Positions 24,609-32,064 of a DNA stretch of 47,133 nucleotides are shown here, piece by piece. This stretch comes from CAZVCG01 sp964649675. Its GTDB lineage: Bacteria; Pseudomonadota; Alphaproteobacteria; UBA9219. The position numbers and the translations under genes were made by a program. Below the pieces are notes generated by a model. It did no database searches. It had not been told where the DNA came from and saw only the letters and a list, made by a program, of their open reading frames with translations. Where the stretch lies: positions 1-47,133 of the forward strand of contig CAZYPX010000002.1 of the NCBI GenBank assembly GCA_964649675.1, in the 5' to 3' direction. Each line of letters begins with the position of its first letter. Position 1 is the first letter of the stretch.

Positions 24609-25262
24609 TTACGCACTTAAGGCATCGTCGTCCGTTGCAACGTCATCAGATGTTTCTGTATCTGATGCGGGGATAAAAGCCCAAAGCAGTTCAAAGGTCT
24701 GTTTCAAGCCTTTTGCCAGCATGGGGGAACGCACCAGAAGTATGCGGTTATGGTTGATCATCTGCGCGACTGTCGAGCCATAGACGGCTTGTAGAGGAAG
24801 TGGCGTGAAATTCGCGGGGACAATACGCGTGAATGCGGCCTCGTTCTTTTTTTGGCAGATGGATCGATAGGAAAAACCGGCTTCCTGCAGGCCATTGCTG
24901 TGCCGAATTAGCTCCGGAGAAAAGAGGCATGGCGTATCGCCACACAGGAATAAAGCTTCCGCCCCTTCTTGGCCGCGTAAATGCGCATGGATGTCCTCGA
25001 ACATCTGGGCTATAGCCGTTTCACCTTCCAGCACCACTTGATCCGCTTCCCGCAGCACAACGCCGCGCGCGCCGACAAATTCGACTTTCTCTCCAAGGAA
25101 AGAAAGCAAAGCGTTTTCCGTTTTTTGCTGAAGATTTGCCGTGGCTCCCAGTTCGAACTGACGAATGGATGTGACGGCAACCCCGGACTCTTTCGCGAGT
25201 TCGTCTTGCGAGATGTTCAAAAGCGCACGGGCGGCTCGGAGTTGATCGGCAGTGAATGTCAT
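24609..25262 (-). CDS. XRE-family transcriptional regulator with long C-terminal domain
   Basis: Protein of 217 residues. The helix-turn-helix occupies about 3-55 (DQLRAARALLNISQDELAKESGVAVTSIRQFELG). This form of the domain, followed by FVGARGVVLRE, is common in alphaproteobacterial plasmid and phage regulators. The C-terminal region of about 150 residues has no domain that I recognise and ends in an acidic serine-rich tail. Two inverted repeats lie just upstream of its start (25275-25287 and 25295-25319), which suggests autoregulation. Confidence 0.82.
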   Translation of the reverse strand: MTFTADQLRAARALLNISQDELAKESGVAVTSIRQFELGATANLQQKTENALLSFLGEKVEFVGARGVVLREADQVVLEGETAIAQMFEDIHAHLRGQEGAEALFLCGDTPCLFSPELIRHSNGLQEAGFSYRSICQKKNEAAFTRIVPANFTPLPLQAVYGSTVAQMINHNRILLVRSPMLAKGLKQTFELLWAFIPASDTETSDDVATDDDALSA

Positions 25263-25274
25263 CGTATGGTTACC

Positions 25275-25319
25275 GTATTGTTAATACATAAAGTTTGACT
25301 ATTTGATACTAAAAGTCAA
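25275..25319. promoter_or_regulatory. operator-like inverted repeats upstream of XRE gene
   Basis: GTATT-GTT-AATAC at 25275-25287 and TTGACT ... AGTCAA at 25295-25319. The first lies 13 bp before the XRE start on the minus strand; both fall in the gap toward the divergent plus-strand gene. Confidence 0.45.
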
Positions 25320-25411
25320 GATTTTAATTGATTTTCTCGCTTTTAACGTGCATTATCGTTCCTATATTCAACCGAATTTTGGTAGCCCATTTTCTTCTAC
25401 GAATGATTTTT

Positions 25412-25708
25412 ATGTGCGATTACAAAGAAATAATCCCCATCGTATGGGAGGAAATGGCCGAAGAAGAGGATCTCTTTTCCTCCAAACCACAACCCTTTGC
25501 CATACGTCTGTACACCACAATTGATAACCATCAGGTTAAGGTCCTGGAGGGCGTCATTATTAGCCGCGCCAAAGAACTCCATTGCAGTCCTGCTACCCTG
25601 TGCGCTGCTTTCATCACGGCCTATCAAATAGAGGACTTGAAGGAACTACCGGGAGATTACTTTGATGAAGCGATAGGGTTCTTGATGGATTTTAACGGCA
25701 TAAATTGA
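25412..25708 (+). CDS. small acidic phage protein of unknown function
   Basis: Protein of 98 residues if started at ATG 25412 (MCDYKEIIP). The longer upstream frame is hydrophobic and AT-rich and not convincing; a third start at about 25454 follows GGAGG but at too short a distance. The N-terminus is acidic (EEMAEEED). The middle (KVLEGVIISRAKELHCSPATLCAAFITAYQ) looks like a helical fold. No family recognised. It stands alone between two minus-strand regulators. Confidence 0.55.
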   Translation: MCDYKEIIPIVWEEMAEEEDLFSSKPQPFAIRLYTTIDNHQVKVLEGVIISRAKELHCSPATLCAAFITAYQIEDLKELPGDYFDEAIGFLMDFNGIN

Positions 25709-25713
25709 GAGAT

Positions 25714-26103
25714 TTAGTCAATGGCGCAAGTGAGCATATCGTCCACTTTTTCCCTGATTTCGGCTAGTTTGGGGGCTTCTTTCATCTTTCGACATTTTTT
25801 GTAGGTTCTGGTTACGACCTTGGCGAGCTTATTGACATCTACGTTTTCGCCCTCACATCGCTTAAACGTGTAAGCCATGATCTCCCGCATGAGAGCCTCA
25901 TCGATTTCGGCTTCGACGACATCATCGACCAAAGTAGAGACCCTGACCTTGTAAAATTGTGCCAATTTTTCCAGCCAAGAGAGGCTTACGTTGCGCGTTC
26001 CTTTCTCAAAGCGCTGGATCGTCTGAGCCGTGACATCGTGCGCCGTTGCGACTTGCTCCTGCGTATAACCCGCCAGTTCTCTAACGATTTTCAATCTGTT
26101 CAT
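25714..26103 (-). CDS. XRE-family phage repressor (cI-like position)
   Basis: Protein of 129 residues starting at MNRLKIVRELAGYTQEQ. The helix-turn-helix is residues 1-55 (TQEQVATAHDVTAQTIQRFEKGTRNVSLSWLEKLA). The C-terminal half is helical and charged, with no S24 protease domain, so it is not a RecA-cleaved repressor. It is divergent from the Cro-like gene with shared operators between, the layout of a lysogeny switch. The ATG at 26127 is an alternative eight codons upstream. The ImmA-like peptidase in the same prophage could be what removes it on induction; this is inference. Confidence 0.8.
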   Translation of the reverse strand: MNRLKIVRELAGYTQEQVATAHDVTAQTIQRFEKGTRNVSLSWLEKLAQFYKVRVSTLVDDVVEAEIDEALMREIMAYTFKRCEGENVDVNKLAKVVTRTYKKCRKMKEAPKLAEIREKVDDMLTCAID

Positions 26104-26128
26104 GCCTGATACCCAATGAATACCCAAT

Positions 26129-26238
26129 CCAATTCGGATGAGGCATCCTATCCGCTCTGGATGGTTAACGCAAATAGTTTCACGCCATCATCCGAATAGG
26201 CCACATTAATCTTGTTTTATAAGGCCATTTGGGATAGG
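26129..26238. promoter_or_regulatory. lysogeny-switch operator region
   Basis: Between divergent repressor and Cro-like genes. CCAATTCGGATGAGG (26129-26143) is an inverted copy of CATCATCCGAATAGG (26186-26200), 13 of 15 matching. CATCC...GGATG arms span 26144-26164, and CCATTTGGGATAGG (26225-26238) resembles the sites near 24.56 kb. These are good candidates for repressor and Cro binding. Confidence 0.6.
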
Positions 26239-26249
26239 TACTATGAGCT

Positions 26250-26462
26250 ATGAAACTAGCCGATTACCTCACTGAGAAAAATTTGTCCTACGCCGAGTTC
26301 GCGCGGATGCTTGGTATGAACAGCACAAGCGCAGCTCTCAACGTCTCCAGATACGCCAGAGGATTGCGCCGTCCACGCCCAACTATTGCCGACAAAATTG
26401 TCGCTCTCACCAAAAGTCGCGTGAAGCACAAGGATCTCTACAGCGTGGAGATTCCCGAATGA
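26250..26462 (+). CDS. Cro-like small helix-turn-helix protein
   Basis: Protein of 70 residues (MKLADYLTEKNLSYAEFARMLGMNS, ISR-type recognition helix near 25-40, then GLRRPRPTIADKIVALTK). The size and place as first gene of the early operon suggest Cro or an early regulator. The last 4 bp overlap the RuvC-like gene start (ATGA). Confidence 0.75.
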   Translation: MKLADYLTEKNLSYAEFARMLGMNSTSAALNVSRYARGLRRPRPTIADKIVALTKSRVKHKDLYSVEIPE

Positions 26463-26947
26463 CTCTCTTCGTCGGCATCGATCCGGGCCTTTCAGGCGCA
26501 GTCTCCTTTCGATCAAACGAAGAGATGACAGTGCTGGACATGCCAATCCTCGTAATCAAGAAGGCCAAGGGGGCGCGCCGCGTTCTCGACCTGACGGCTC
26601 TTGCTTACCTTATAGACGATAAAACGAAAAACAAACCGCGCGTTCATTTTTTTATCGAACGCGTTGCCTCCATGCCAAAGCAAGGAGTCGCCAGCATGTT
26701 TTCGTTTGGCGAAACGTATGGCGCGATTAAAGGGATCGTGGCTGCAAACTTTTTTCCGATGACGCTCGTCACGCCCGTGACGTGGAAGCGCAAACTCAAA
26801 GTTTCAGGCAACAAAGATGATGCGCGTTATCGGGCAAGCCAACTCATGCCGCACCATGCGCATTTTTGGTCATCCCGGCGCGACGACGGCAGGGCTGAGG
26901 CTGCGCTTATTGCCTATTACGGACAGAATTTCGGAGGAATCGCGTGA
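26459..26947 (+). CDS. RuvC-like Holliday junction resolvase
   Basis: Protein of 162 residues with the RNase H fold of RuvC. The first catalytic aspartate is D8 in VGIDPGLSGAV, a glutamate lies in FFIERVASMP (E67), and the C-terminal acidic pair is in DDGRAEAALIAYYG. MFSFGETYGAIKGI matches the family. It resolves four-way junctions made during phage recombination and packaging. It overlaps both neighbours by 4 bp. Confidence 0.88.
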   Translation: MTLFVGIDPGLSGAVSFRSNEEMTVLDMPILVIKKAKGARRVLDLTALAYLIDDKTKNKPRVHFFIERVASMPKQGVASMFSFGETYGAIKGIVAANFFPMTLVTPVTWKRKLKVSGNKDDARYRASQLMPHHAHFWSSRRDDGRAEAALIAYYGQNFGGIA

Positions 26948-27417
26948 TCCGTCGCAATCTCCATCCCGCAGCGCTTGATGAAATGGACATCGCGAACATC
27001 GCCGGTCTGGCCGCACCGGAACTGGCAGACTTGATCGACCTGCTCGACAAGGACGCAACGCTCCTGAAACTCCGCAAAGACAAACTCGCCTGTGCTCTTG
27101 ATCGCAAATATGGCGACATTGCCAAGCAGCAGCGGCTTGAAGCTGGCAAGGACACTGGCGTCGTTCATCTTGAAGACATGGGCTTCGATGTCGCCGCCGA
27201 AGTCGGCAAGACCGTCAAATGGGATCAAAGCAAACTAATCGCCGCGCTGGATTCTCTTCCGACTGAAACCGCCAAGCATTACGCCAAAGCCGAGTTCAAG
27301 GTTGACGAGCGCAAATACGCCGCTGCGCCTCCCGACATCCAGAAACTTCTCTCCCCCGCCCGCACGGTTGTGCCGGGCCGGGCGACCTATGTTCTTAAAC
27401 CCAAAACAAAGGAGTGA
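26944..27417 (+). CDS. phage early protein of unknown function
   Basis: Protein of 157 residues. Two helical parts: an N-terminal one rich in Asp, Glu and Leu (MDIANIAGLAAPELADLIDLLDK) and a later one (LIAALDSLPTETAKHYAKAEF). The C-terminus (DIQKLLSPARTVVPGRATYVLKP) is basic. It lies between the resolvase and the ATPase in the same operon. I recognise it only as a recurring gene at this site in alphaproteobacterial phages. Confidence 0.75.
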   Translation: MIRRNLHPAALDEMDIANIAGLAAPELADLIDLLDKDATLLKLRKDKLACALDRKYGDIAKQQRLEAGKDTGVVHLEDMGFDVAAEVGKTVKWDQSKLIAALDSLPTETAKHYAKAEFKVDERKYAAAPPDIQKLLSPARTVVPGRATYVLKPKTKE

Positions 27418-27418
27418 T

Positions 27419-28309
27419 ATGGCAGGATTCCAGATCATTACTGCCGATCAAAGGCTTGCCGAAAAGCGCGGCATCAAGGGCTGCATTTTCGGGCGGTGGA
27501 AGATTGGCAAAACCAGCTTGCTGTGGACGCTTGATGCGGCCAGCACGCTCTTCATCGATCTTGAAGCGGGCGATCTCGCTGTTGAAGGCTGGCCGGGCGA
27601 TACCATTCGTCCGCGTACTTGGCAGGAATGCCGCGACTTTGCGGCCTATATCGGCGGCCCCAATCCAGCTTTGCGTGACAACCAGCCCTACAGCCAAGCG
27701 CATTACGATCATGTGTGCAGTCAGTTCGGCGATGCCTCGGCCCTCGACAAGTATGACACGATCTTCGTCGACAGCATCACAGTCGCCGCTCGTCTGTGCT
27801 TTCAGTGGTGCACGGGACAACCGGAGGCTGTCAGCGAAAAAACGGGCAAGCCGGATACGCGCGGCGCTTATGGATTGTTGGGCCGCGAGATGATCGGCTG
27901 GCTTACGCATCTCCAGCACACGCGCGGCAAGAACGTGTGGCTCGTCGGCATTCTCGATGAAAAGACCGATGACTTTAACCGCCGCATTTATTCCCCGCAG
28001 ATCGATGGCAGCAAGACCGGGCTTGAGTTGCCGGGCATTGTCGATCAGGTGGTGACGATGGCGGAAATCAAAGTGGATGATGGCAGCGCATACCGCGCCT
28101 TCGTTTGCCAAGCGCTCAATCCGTGGGGTTATCCGGCGGGCGACCGCAGTGGACGACTTTCCATGATCGAGGAGCCTCATCTGGGTCGGCTCATGGAGAA
28201 GATCCGGCAACCCCTTAACAAGACGGCATCGGAACGGCTGGAGTTTTGCAGGCCACAGCCGACCGATGCCGATACCCCCACACCAGCCGCAAAACCGATA
28301 CAGGAGTGA
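27419..28309 (+). CDS. RecA-fold phage ATPase (AAA_24-like)
   Basis: Protein of 296 residues. The start at 27419 is chosen because GGAGTG lies just upstream and the previous gene stops there; the frame is open further upstream but without a start signal. Walker A is GRWKIGKTS (25-33). Walker B is DTIFVDSIT (about 117-125). The family is a phage nucleotide-binding protein that works with ssDNA-binding proteins and recombinases, like the Sak3/Sak4 group of RecA-like annealers. It sits directly before a DUF669-like protein, a pairing seen in many phages. Confidence 0.85.
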   Translation: MAGFQIITADQRLAEKRGIKGCIFGRWKIGKTSLLWTLDAASTLFIDLEAGDLAVEGWPGDTIRPRTWQECRDFAAYIGGPNPALRDNQPYSQAHYDHVCSQFGDASALDKYDTIFVDSITVAARLCFQWCTGQPEAVSEKTGKPDTRGAYGLLGREMIGWLTHLQHTRGKNVWLVGILDEKTDDFNRRIYSPQIDGSKTGLELPGIVDQVVTMAEIKVDDGSAYRAFVCQALNPWGYPAGDRSGRLSMIEEPHLGRLMEKIRQPLNKTASERLEFCRPQPTDADTPTPAAKPIQE

Positions 28310-28312
28310 AAA

Positions 28313-28942
28313 ATGTATAACACACAAGGAATGGATTTCAACGACGCCGGGCAACAACAGGTCGGCGATTTAATACCAGCCAATACCATCGCCAAAGTGG
28401 TCGCCACGCTTCGTCCGGGTCGCCAGGGACAAGGTGGCTGGGTCACCAAAAGCAACAGCACGGATGCCGAATACTTGAACTTTGAGTTCACCGTTCTCGA
28501 AGGCCCATATGCCAACCGCAAGTTCTGGCAGAACATGACGATTTCCGGCGGCAAAGTCGATGAGCGTGGTCAATCCAAAGCGTGGGGCATCACAAAGGCG
28601 ACCCTTCGCGCCATGCTGGACAGCGCTTTCGGTCTTGATCCTGATGATGACAGCCCAGCCACACGCCAGAAACGCATCACACAGGATTTCGGGTCATTCA
28701 ATGGCCTGCATTTTGTCGCCAAGATCGGCATTGAAAAAGGTAAGGACAATTATCCGGACAAAAACCGCCTTGCCCTCGTGCTGACGCGCAAAAACCCGGA
28801 ATACGCATCGGTGATGTTCGGTGCACAAGCCGGTTACGGCCAGCAGCCCATGCCTGCACAGCAGCCGATGCAGCAAAATCCGGTCCCTCAACAGCAACAG
28901 ACAGGAACGCAAGGCGGAGCCATGCCCTCGTGGGCCCGCTGA
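28313..28942 (+). CDS. DUF669-like phage protein (probable ssDNA-binding)
   Basis: Protein of 209 residues. The core (AKVVATLRPGRQGQGGWVTKS ... YLNFEFTVLEGPYANRKFWQNMTI) looks like a beta-rich OB-type fold. The last 45 residues are glutamine/proline-rich (QQPMPAQQPMQQNPVPQQQQ), a flexible tail like those of SSB proteins but with no acidic tip. DUF669 proteins pair with RecA-like ATPases. A likely role is ssDNA binding in recombination and replication; inference from fold and context. Confidence 0.75.
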   Translation: MYNTQGMDFNDAGQQQVGDLIPANTIAKVVATLRPGRQGQGGWVTKSNSTDAEYLNFEFTVLEGPYANRKFWQNMTISGGKVDERGQSKAWGITKATLRAMLDSAFGLDPDDDSPATRQKRITQDFGSFNGLHFVAKIGIEKGKDNYPDKNRLALVLTRKNPEYASVMFGAQAGYGQQPMPAQQPMQQNPVPQQQQTGTQGGAMPSWAR

Positions 28943-29004
28943 GCCTTTCTTCGCGGCGGGCCTGAAGCTCGCCGTTTTTCCCGATCTTTTGTTGTGGTGC
29001 GACA

Positions 29005-30699
29005 ATGCTGCTTAGGCCGCGTCAGAAAATCTTTGTCGAAAATTGCGTCAAGGCTCTGAAAGAGCGCCAGAACACGCTTGGCGTCGCGCCAACTGGCGCA
29101 GGCAAAACCATTATGCTTTCGGCGGCAACAGGAGATATCCTGCGTGACACGGGCGGTAAAGCCGCAATCCTCGCCCACCGCGATGAACTCACCTCCCAGA
29201 ATGTTCTAAAGTTCTCGCGGGTCAATCCGGGCATCACGACCTCGATTTACGACGCGAACAGTAAATCATGGCGTGGACGTGCGACATTCGCGATGGTGCC
29301 GACACTCGCTCGATCCGACAACCTCTGCATGATGCCGCCTCTTGATCTGCTCGTGATCGACGAGGCCCATCATGCAGCCGCTGAAAGCTATCGCCGGATC
29401 ATCGATAAGGCCAAAGCCAACAATCCGAACGTCCTGCTCTTCGGCCTGACTGCTACGCCCAATCGAGGAGATAAGAAAGCTCTGCGCCCGGTGTTTGACA
29501 ATGTCGGCGATCAGATCCGCCTTTCTGAACTCATCAAGTCCGGGCATCTCGTCCCCCCTCGCACGTTTGTGGTCGACGTTGGGGTGCAGGACGACCTCAA
29601 GAAGGTGCGCAAGACGGCTCTGGACTTCGACATGGCCGAAGTTGCGGAGATCATGGATCGCCCGGTCGTCACCAGTGCTGTAGTCGAACACTGGAAGGAA
29701 AAAGCCGGAAATCGAAAGACGGTCGTTTTTTGCTCTACGGTCGAGCACGCCACAAACGTGACAGAAACGTTCCGACGATCTGGCATTGAGGCTGTACTCG
29801 TCCACGGCGATATGGCCCTTTGCGATCGACGCCTGACGCTCGCCCGTTTTCAGCAAGGCAGCGCGCGCGTCATCGTCAATGTGGCAGTCCTGACGGAAGG
29901 ATGGGATTACCCGCCGACCTCCTGCGTCATCCTTCTGCGGCCCAGTTCCTATCGTTCGACCATGATTCAGATGATCGGGCGCGGCTTGCGAACGATAGAT
30001 CCCAAAGAGCATCCGCATACCATCAAGACCGACTGCATCGTGCTCGACTTCGGCACATCGACCCTGATGCATGGAAGCCTTGAGCAAGACGTTAACCTCG
30101 ATGGCAAGACTGTCGAAGGTGAAGCGCCGACGAAAACCTGTCCTGAATGCGAGGCCACAGTCCCGCTTTCCGCGCGAGAATGCGCGTTGTGCGGTTATGA
30201 GTTTGCATCCGTTTCGGAGGCGGGAGACACCGGCATTGATGTTGATCCTTCCTTGCCGCTTGAGAATTTCACGCTTACCGAGATCGACCTGCTCAAGCGG
30301 AGTAATTTCCGGTGGATCGATCTGTTCGGCGATGACGCTGCTTTGATGGCATCAGGTTTCTCGGCATGGGCTGCGATCTTCTGGCTCGGCGGCTACTGGC
30401 ATGCCGTGGGCGGTTACGAACGGGCCGTACAGCTGCTCGGCACAGGAGAACGCACGGTCATGATGGCTGTGGCCGACGACTTTCTCAACGAACACGAAAG
30501 CAGCGAAAGCGCCCACAAGACCCGCCGCTGGCTCAACGAACCTGCAAGCGAAAAGCAACTCGCCCTCCTCGGTGAAGAGGCACGGCTCGATTTTAGCATG
30601 ACCAAGTATCGCGCGTCATGCCTGTTGAACTTCCGGTTTAACAAAGGCCGTATCCGTCAACTTGTCGAGAGCGCCGTGTGTAACAGGGAGGCGGCGTGA
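29005..30699 (+). CDS. SF2 DEAD/DEAH-box helicase with zinc ribbon
   Basis: Protein of 564 residues. Motif I is PTGAGKT (29-35), motif II is DEAH (119-122), motif III TATP (149-152), and motif VI is QMIGRGLR (322-329). A zinc ribbon follows the second RecA domain with C379, C382, C393 and C396. The C-terminal 160 residues (GFSAWAAIFWLGGYWHAVGG and on) are a phage-specific extension. The family (UvsW/RecG-like SF2) unwinds branched DNA or RNA:DNA hybrids in phage replication. Its stop overlaps the cytosine methyltransferase start by 4 bp. Confidence 0.92.
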   Translation: MLLRPRQKIFVENCVKALKERQNTLGVAPTGAGKTIMLSAATGDILRDTGGKAAILAHRDELTSQNVLKFSRVNPGITTSIYDANSKSWRGRATFAMVPTLARSDNLCMMPPLDLLVIDEAHHAAAESYRRIIDKAKANNPNVLLFGLTATPNRGDKKALRPVFDNVGDQIRLSELIKSGHLVPPRTFVVDVGVQDDLKKVRKTALDFDMAEVAEIMDRPVVTSAVVEHWKEKAGNRKTVVFCSTVEHATNVTETFRRSGIEAVLVHGDMALCDRRLTLARFQQGSARVIVNVAVLTEGWDYPPTSCVILLRPSSYRSTMIQMIGRGLRTIDPKEHPHTIKTDCIVLDFGTSTLMHGSLEQDVNLDGKTVEGEAPTKTCPECEATVPLSARECALCGYEFASVSEAGDTGIDVDPSLPLENFTLTEIDLLKRSNFRWIDLFGDDAALMASGFSAWAAIFWLGGYWHAVGGYERAVQLLGTGERTVMMAVADDFLNEHESSESAHKTRRWLNEPASEKQLALLGEEARLDFSMTKYRASCLLNFRFNKGRIRQLVESAVCNREAA

Positions 30700-31724
30700 A
30701 TGTGCTCGACCTCTTTTCAGGTGTCGGCGGATTCAGCCTCGGCTTCGAAGCAGCAGGTATGCAAACCGTCGCGTTCTGTGAAATCGAGTCGTACTGCCAA
30801 ACAATCCTGCGCGAGCGATGGCCCGGCGTGCCCATCCATGACGATGTGCGAAAGCTCGACGGCGCAAAATACAGGGGAACAGCTGACGTTGTTTGCGGCG
30901 GATACCCTTGCCAGCCTTTCAGCATGGCAGGACGACGCGCTGGCGCGGAAGATGAAAGACACCTCTGGCCGGAAATGCTGCGCGTTATTCGAGGCTGCAG
31001 GCCGCGATGGGTCGTTGCCGAGAATGTTGCTGGGCATATTACGCTCGGTTTCGACGAGGTTGCCGCATCGCTGGAAGCTGAAGGCTTCACCGTCTGGCCG
31101 TTTGTACTTCCAGCTTGCGCCGTTGGCGCCCCCCACCGGCGCGACCGACTCTGGATTGTGGCTCACGCCACGGGCGAACGAAAGCAGCGAGAGACCGGAG
31201 ACGTTTTTGAAACGAATGGGCGATCGCAGCGCGAGATGTCGAGGCAGTCTGACGGCGCAAGTGTTGTGGCCCACGCCAAACGTGAGGGGCTTCACAAACG
31301 ACGGAAGCGTGACGGCGCTTGCGGCAAAATGCGACAATTTCGAAGAATTTGCGGGGATGGCCTATCGAGCTGGAATAGGCAAAAAGCGACGCCTCTGGCC
31401 GACTCCCCACGGCTTCAGTCCGGACGGCAAAAGCAACGGGCCGAGCGGAAACGAGTTAGGTCGGGCCGTCAACAAATCGCTGCGCCTGTTGCCGACGCCG
31501 ACAGTCCAGGACGCCTCCAACAATGGCGGGCCTTCCCAGCATTTCCGGAACTCCTTGCCCCTCAATGCAGCGGTTGGTGGGAGTCTGAACCCGCTGTGGG
31601 TCGAGTGGCTCATGGGATACCCCATCGGGTGGACAGGTTGCGCGCGCTCGGCAACGCCATCGTCCCGCAAATTGCGGCGATCATCGGACAAGCCATCATG
31701 ACCTATGAACAGGAGAACCCGTGA
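30696..31724 (+). CDS. dcm: DNA (cytosine-5) methyltransferase
   Basis: Protein of 342 residues carrying all main C5-methyltransferase motifs: motif I DLFSGVGGFSLG (5-16), motif IV PCQPF with catalytic C72, motif VI ENV (109-111), motif VIII RRDR (148-151) and motif X LGNAIVPQI near 318. The target-recognition region between VIII and X is very arginine-rich. No partner restriction enzyme is nearby, so it is an orphan that probably protects phage DNA. A second long frame (30838-31701) overlaps it and looks protein-like; the odd base composition of the recognition region may result from this double coding. Stop and next start overlap by 4 bp. Confidence 0.92.
   Translation: MNVLDLFSGVGGFSLGFEAAGMQTVAFCEIESYCQTILRERWPGVPIHDDVRKLDGAKYRGTADVVCGGYPCQPFSMAGRRAGAEDERHLWPEMLRVIRGCRPRWVVAENVAGHITLGFDEVAASLEAEGFTVWPFVLPACAVGAPHRRDRLWIVAHATGERKQRETGDVFETNGRSQREMSRQSDGASVVAHAKREGLHKRRKRDGACGKMRQFRRICGDGLSSWNRQKATPLADSPRLQSGRQKQRAERKRVRSGRQQIAAPVADADSPGRLQQWRAFPAFPELLAPQCSGWWESEPAVGRVAHGIPHRVDRLRALGNAIVPQIAAIIGQAIMTYEQENP
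30838..31701 (+). CDS. overlapping phage protein encoded in another frame of dcm
   Basis: 287 residues from ATG 30838 (the same frame is open from 30700). It lies wholly inside dcm, shifted by one base. It contains LTLFAADT, TSGRKCCALF, LKASPSGRLYFQLAP, repeated LWPTP/LLPTPT segments and GSLNPLWVEWLMGYPIGWT near its end. I recall these phrases from a family of phage hypothetical proteins found beside or within cytosine methyltransferase genes, so both frames appear to be real proteins. At the 3' end the same bases encode WVEWLMGYPIGWT in this frame and VAHGIPHRVDRLRALGNA in dcm. No clear ribosome site is seen, so translation may be coupled or use another start. Function unknown. Confidence 0.6.
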   Translation: MTMCESSTAQNTGEQLTLFAADTLASLSAWQDDALARKMKDTSGRKCCALFEAAGRDGSLPRMLLGILRSVSTRLPHRWKLKASPSGRLYFQLAPLAPPTGATDSGLWLTPRANESSERPETFLKRMGDRSARCRGSLTAQVLWPTPNVRGFTNDGSVTALAAKCDNFEEFAGMAYRAGIGKKRRLWPTPHGFSPDGKSNGPSGNELGRAVNKSLRLLPTPTVQDASNNGGPSQHFRNSLPLNAAVGGSLNPLWVEWLMGYPIGWTGCARSATPSSRKLRRSSDKPS

Positions 31725-32062
31725 AATGGTGCGCCATTTGTTATCGCGAGCAACGCGGCTTCGGCTTTATGCCTGCGCTTATCAGGCAACCGAAAAAGCC
31801 TGCGCGCAGGTTCTGCAGCATGCGCTGCCTCAACAGCTACGCAAAATTATTCAAGGAGACCGGCGGCATGATTGACATGACGGACTTTGAACGCTCGGCT
31901 ATTCAAGGCTGCCTCAGACCGCTCGCTGAATGCGTGGCGGAGATCGGTATGAACAAGCCCCTGTCAGCCTACAGCAAGGAAGATATCCTTACGCTGATCG
32001 AAGTCATTGTCACCGCCTATCAAAACGAGATGCGCAAAGGCAGCCCCGAGGTGCCGTTTTGA
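31721..32062 (+). CDS. DUF6511-like phage zinc protein
   Basis: Protein of 113 residues. An N-terminal zinc-finger pattern MKWCAIC (C4, C7) pairs with FCSMRC (C32, C36) around an aromatic-rich loop (GFGFMPAL). A helical half follows (DMTDFERSAIQGCLRPLAECVAEIG; DILTLIEVIVTAYQNEM). It matches the DUF6511 family of alphaproteobacterial phages, whose function is unknown. It lies between the methyltransferase and the nuclease in one operon. Confidence 0.78.
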   Translation: MKWCAICYREQRGFGFMPALIRQPKKPARRFCSMRCLNSYAKLFKETGGMIDMTDFERSAIQGCLRPLAECVAEIGMNKPLSAYSKEDILTLIEVIVTAYQNEMRKGSPEVPF

Positions 32063-32064
32063 GC

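Noticed and set aside
27395..28357. Antisense frame of 320 residues opposite the RecA-fold ATPase
   Set aside because: The Walker motifs are on the sense strand and the operon runs in that direction.
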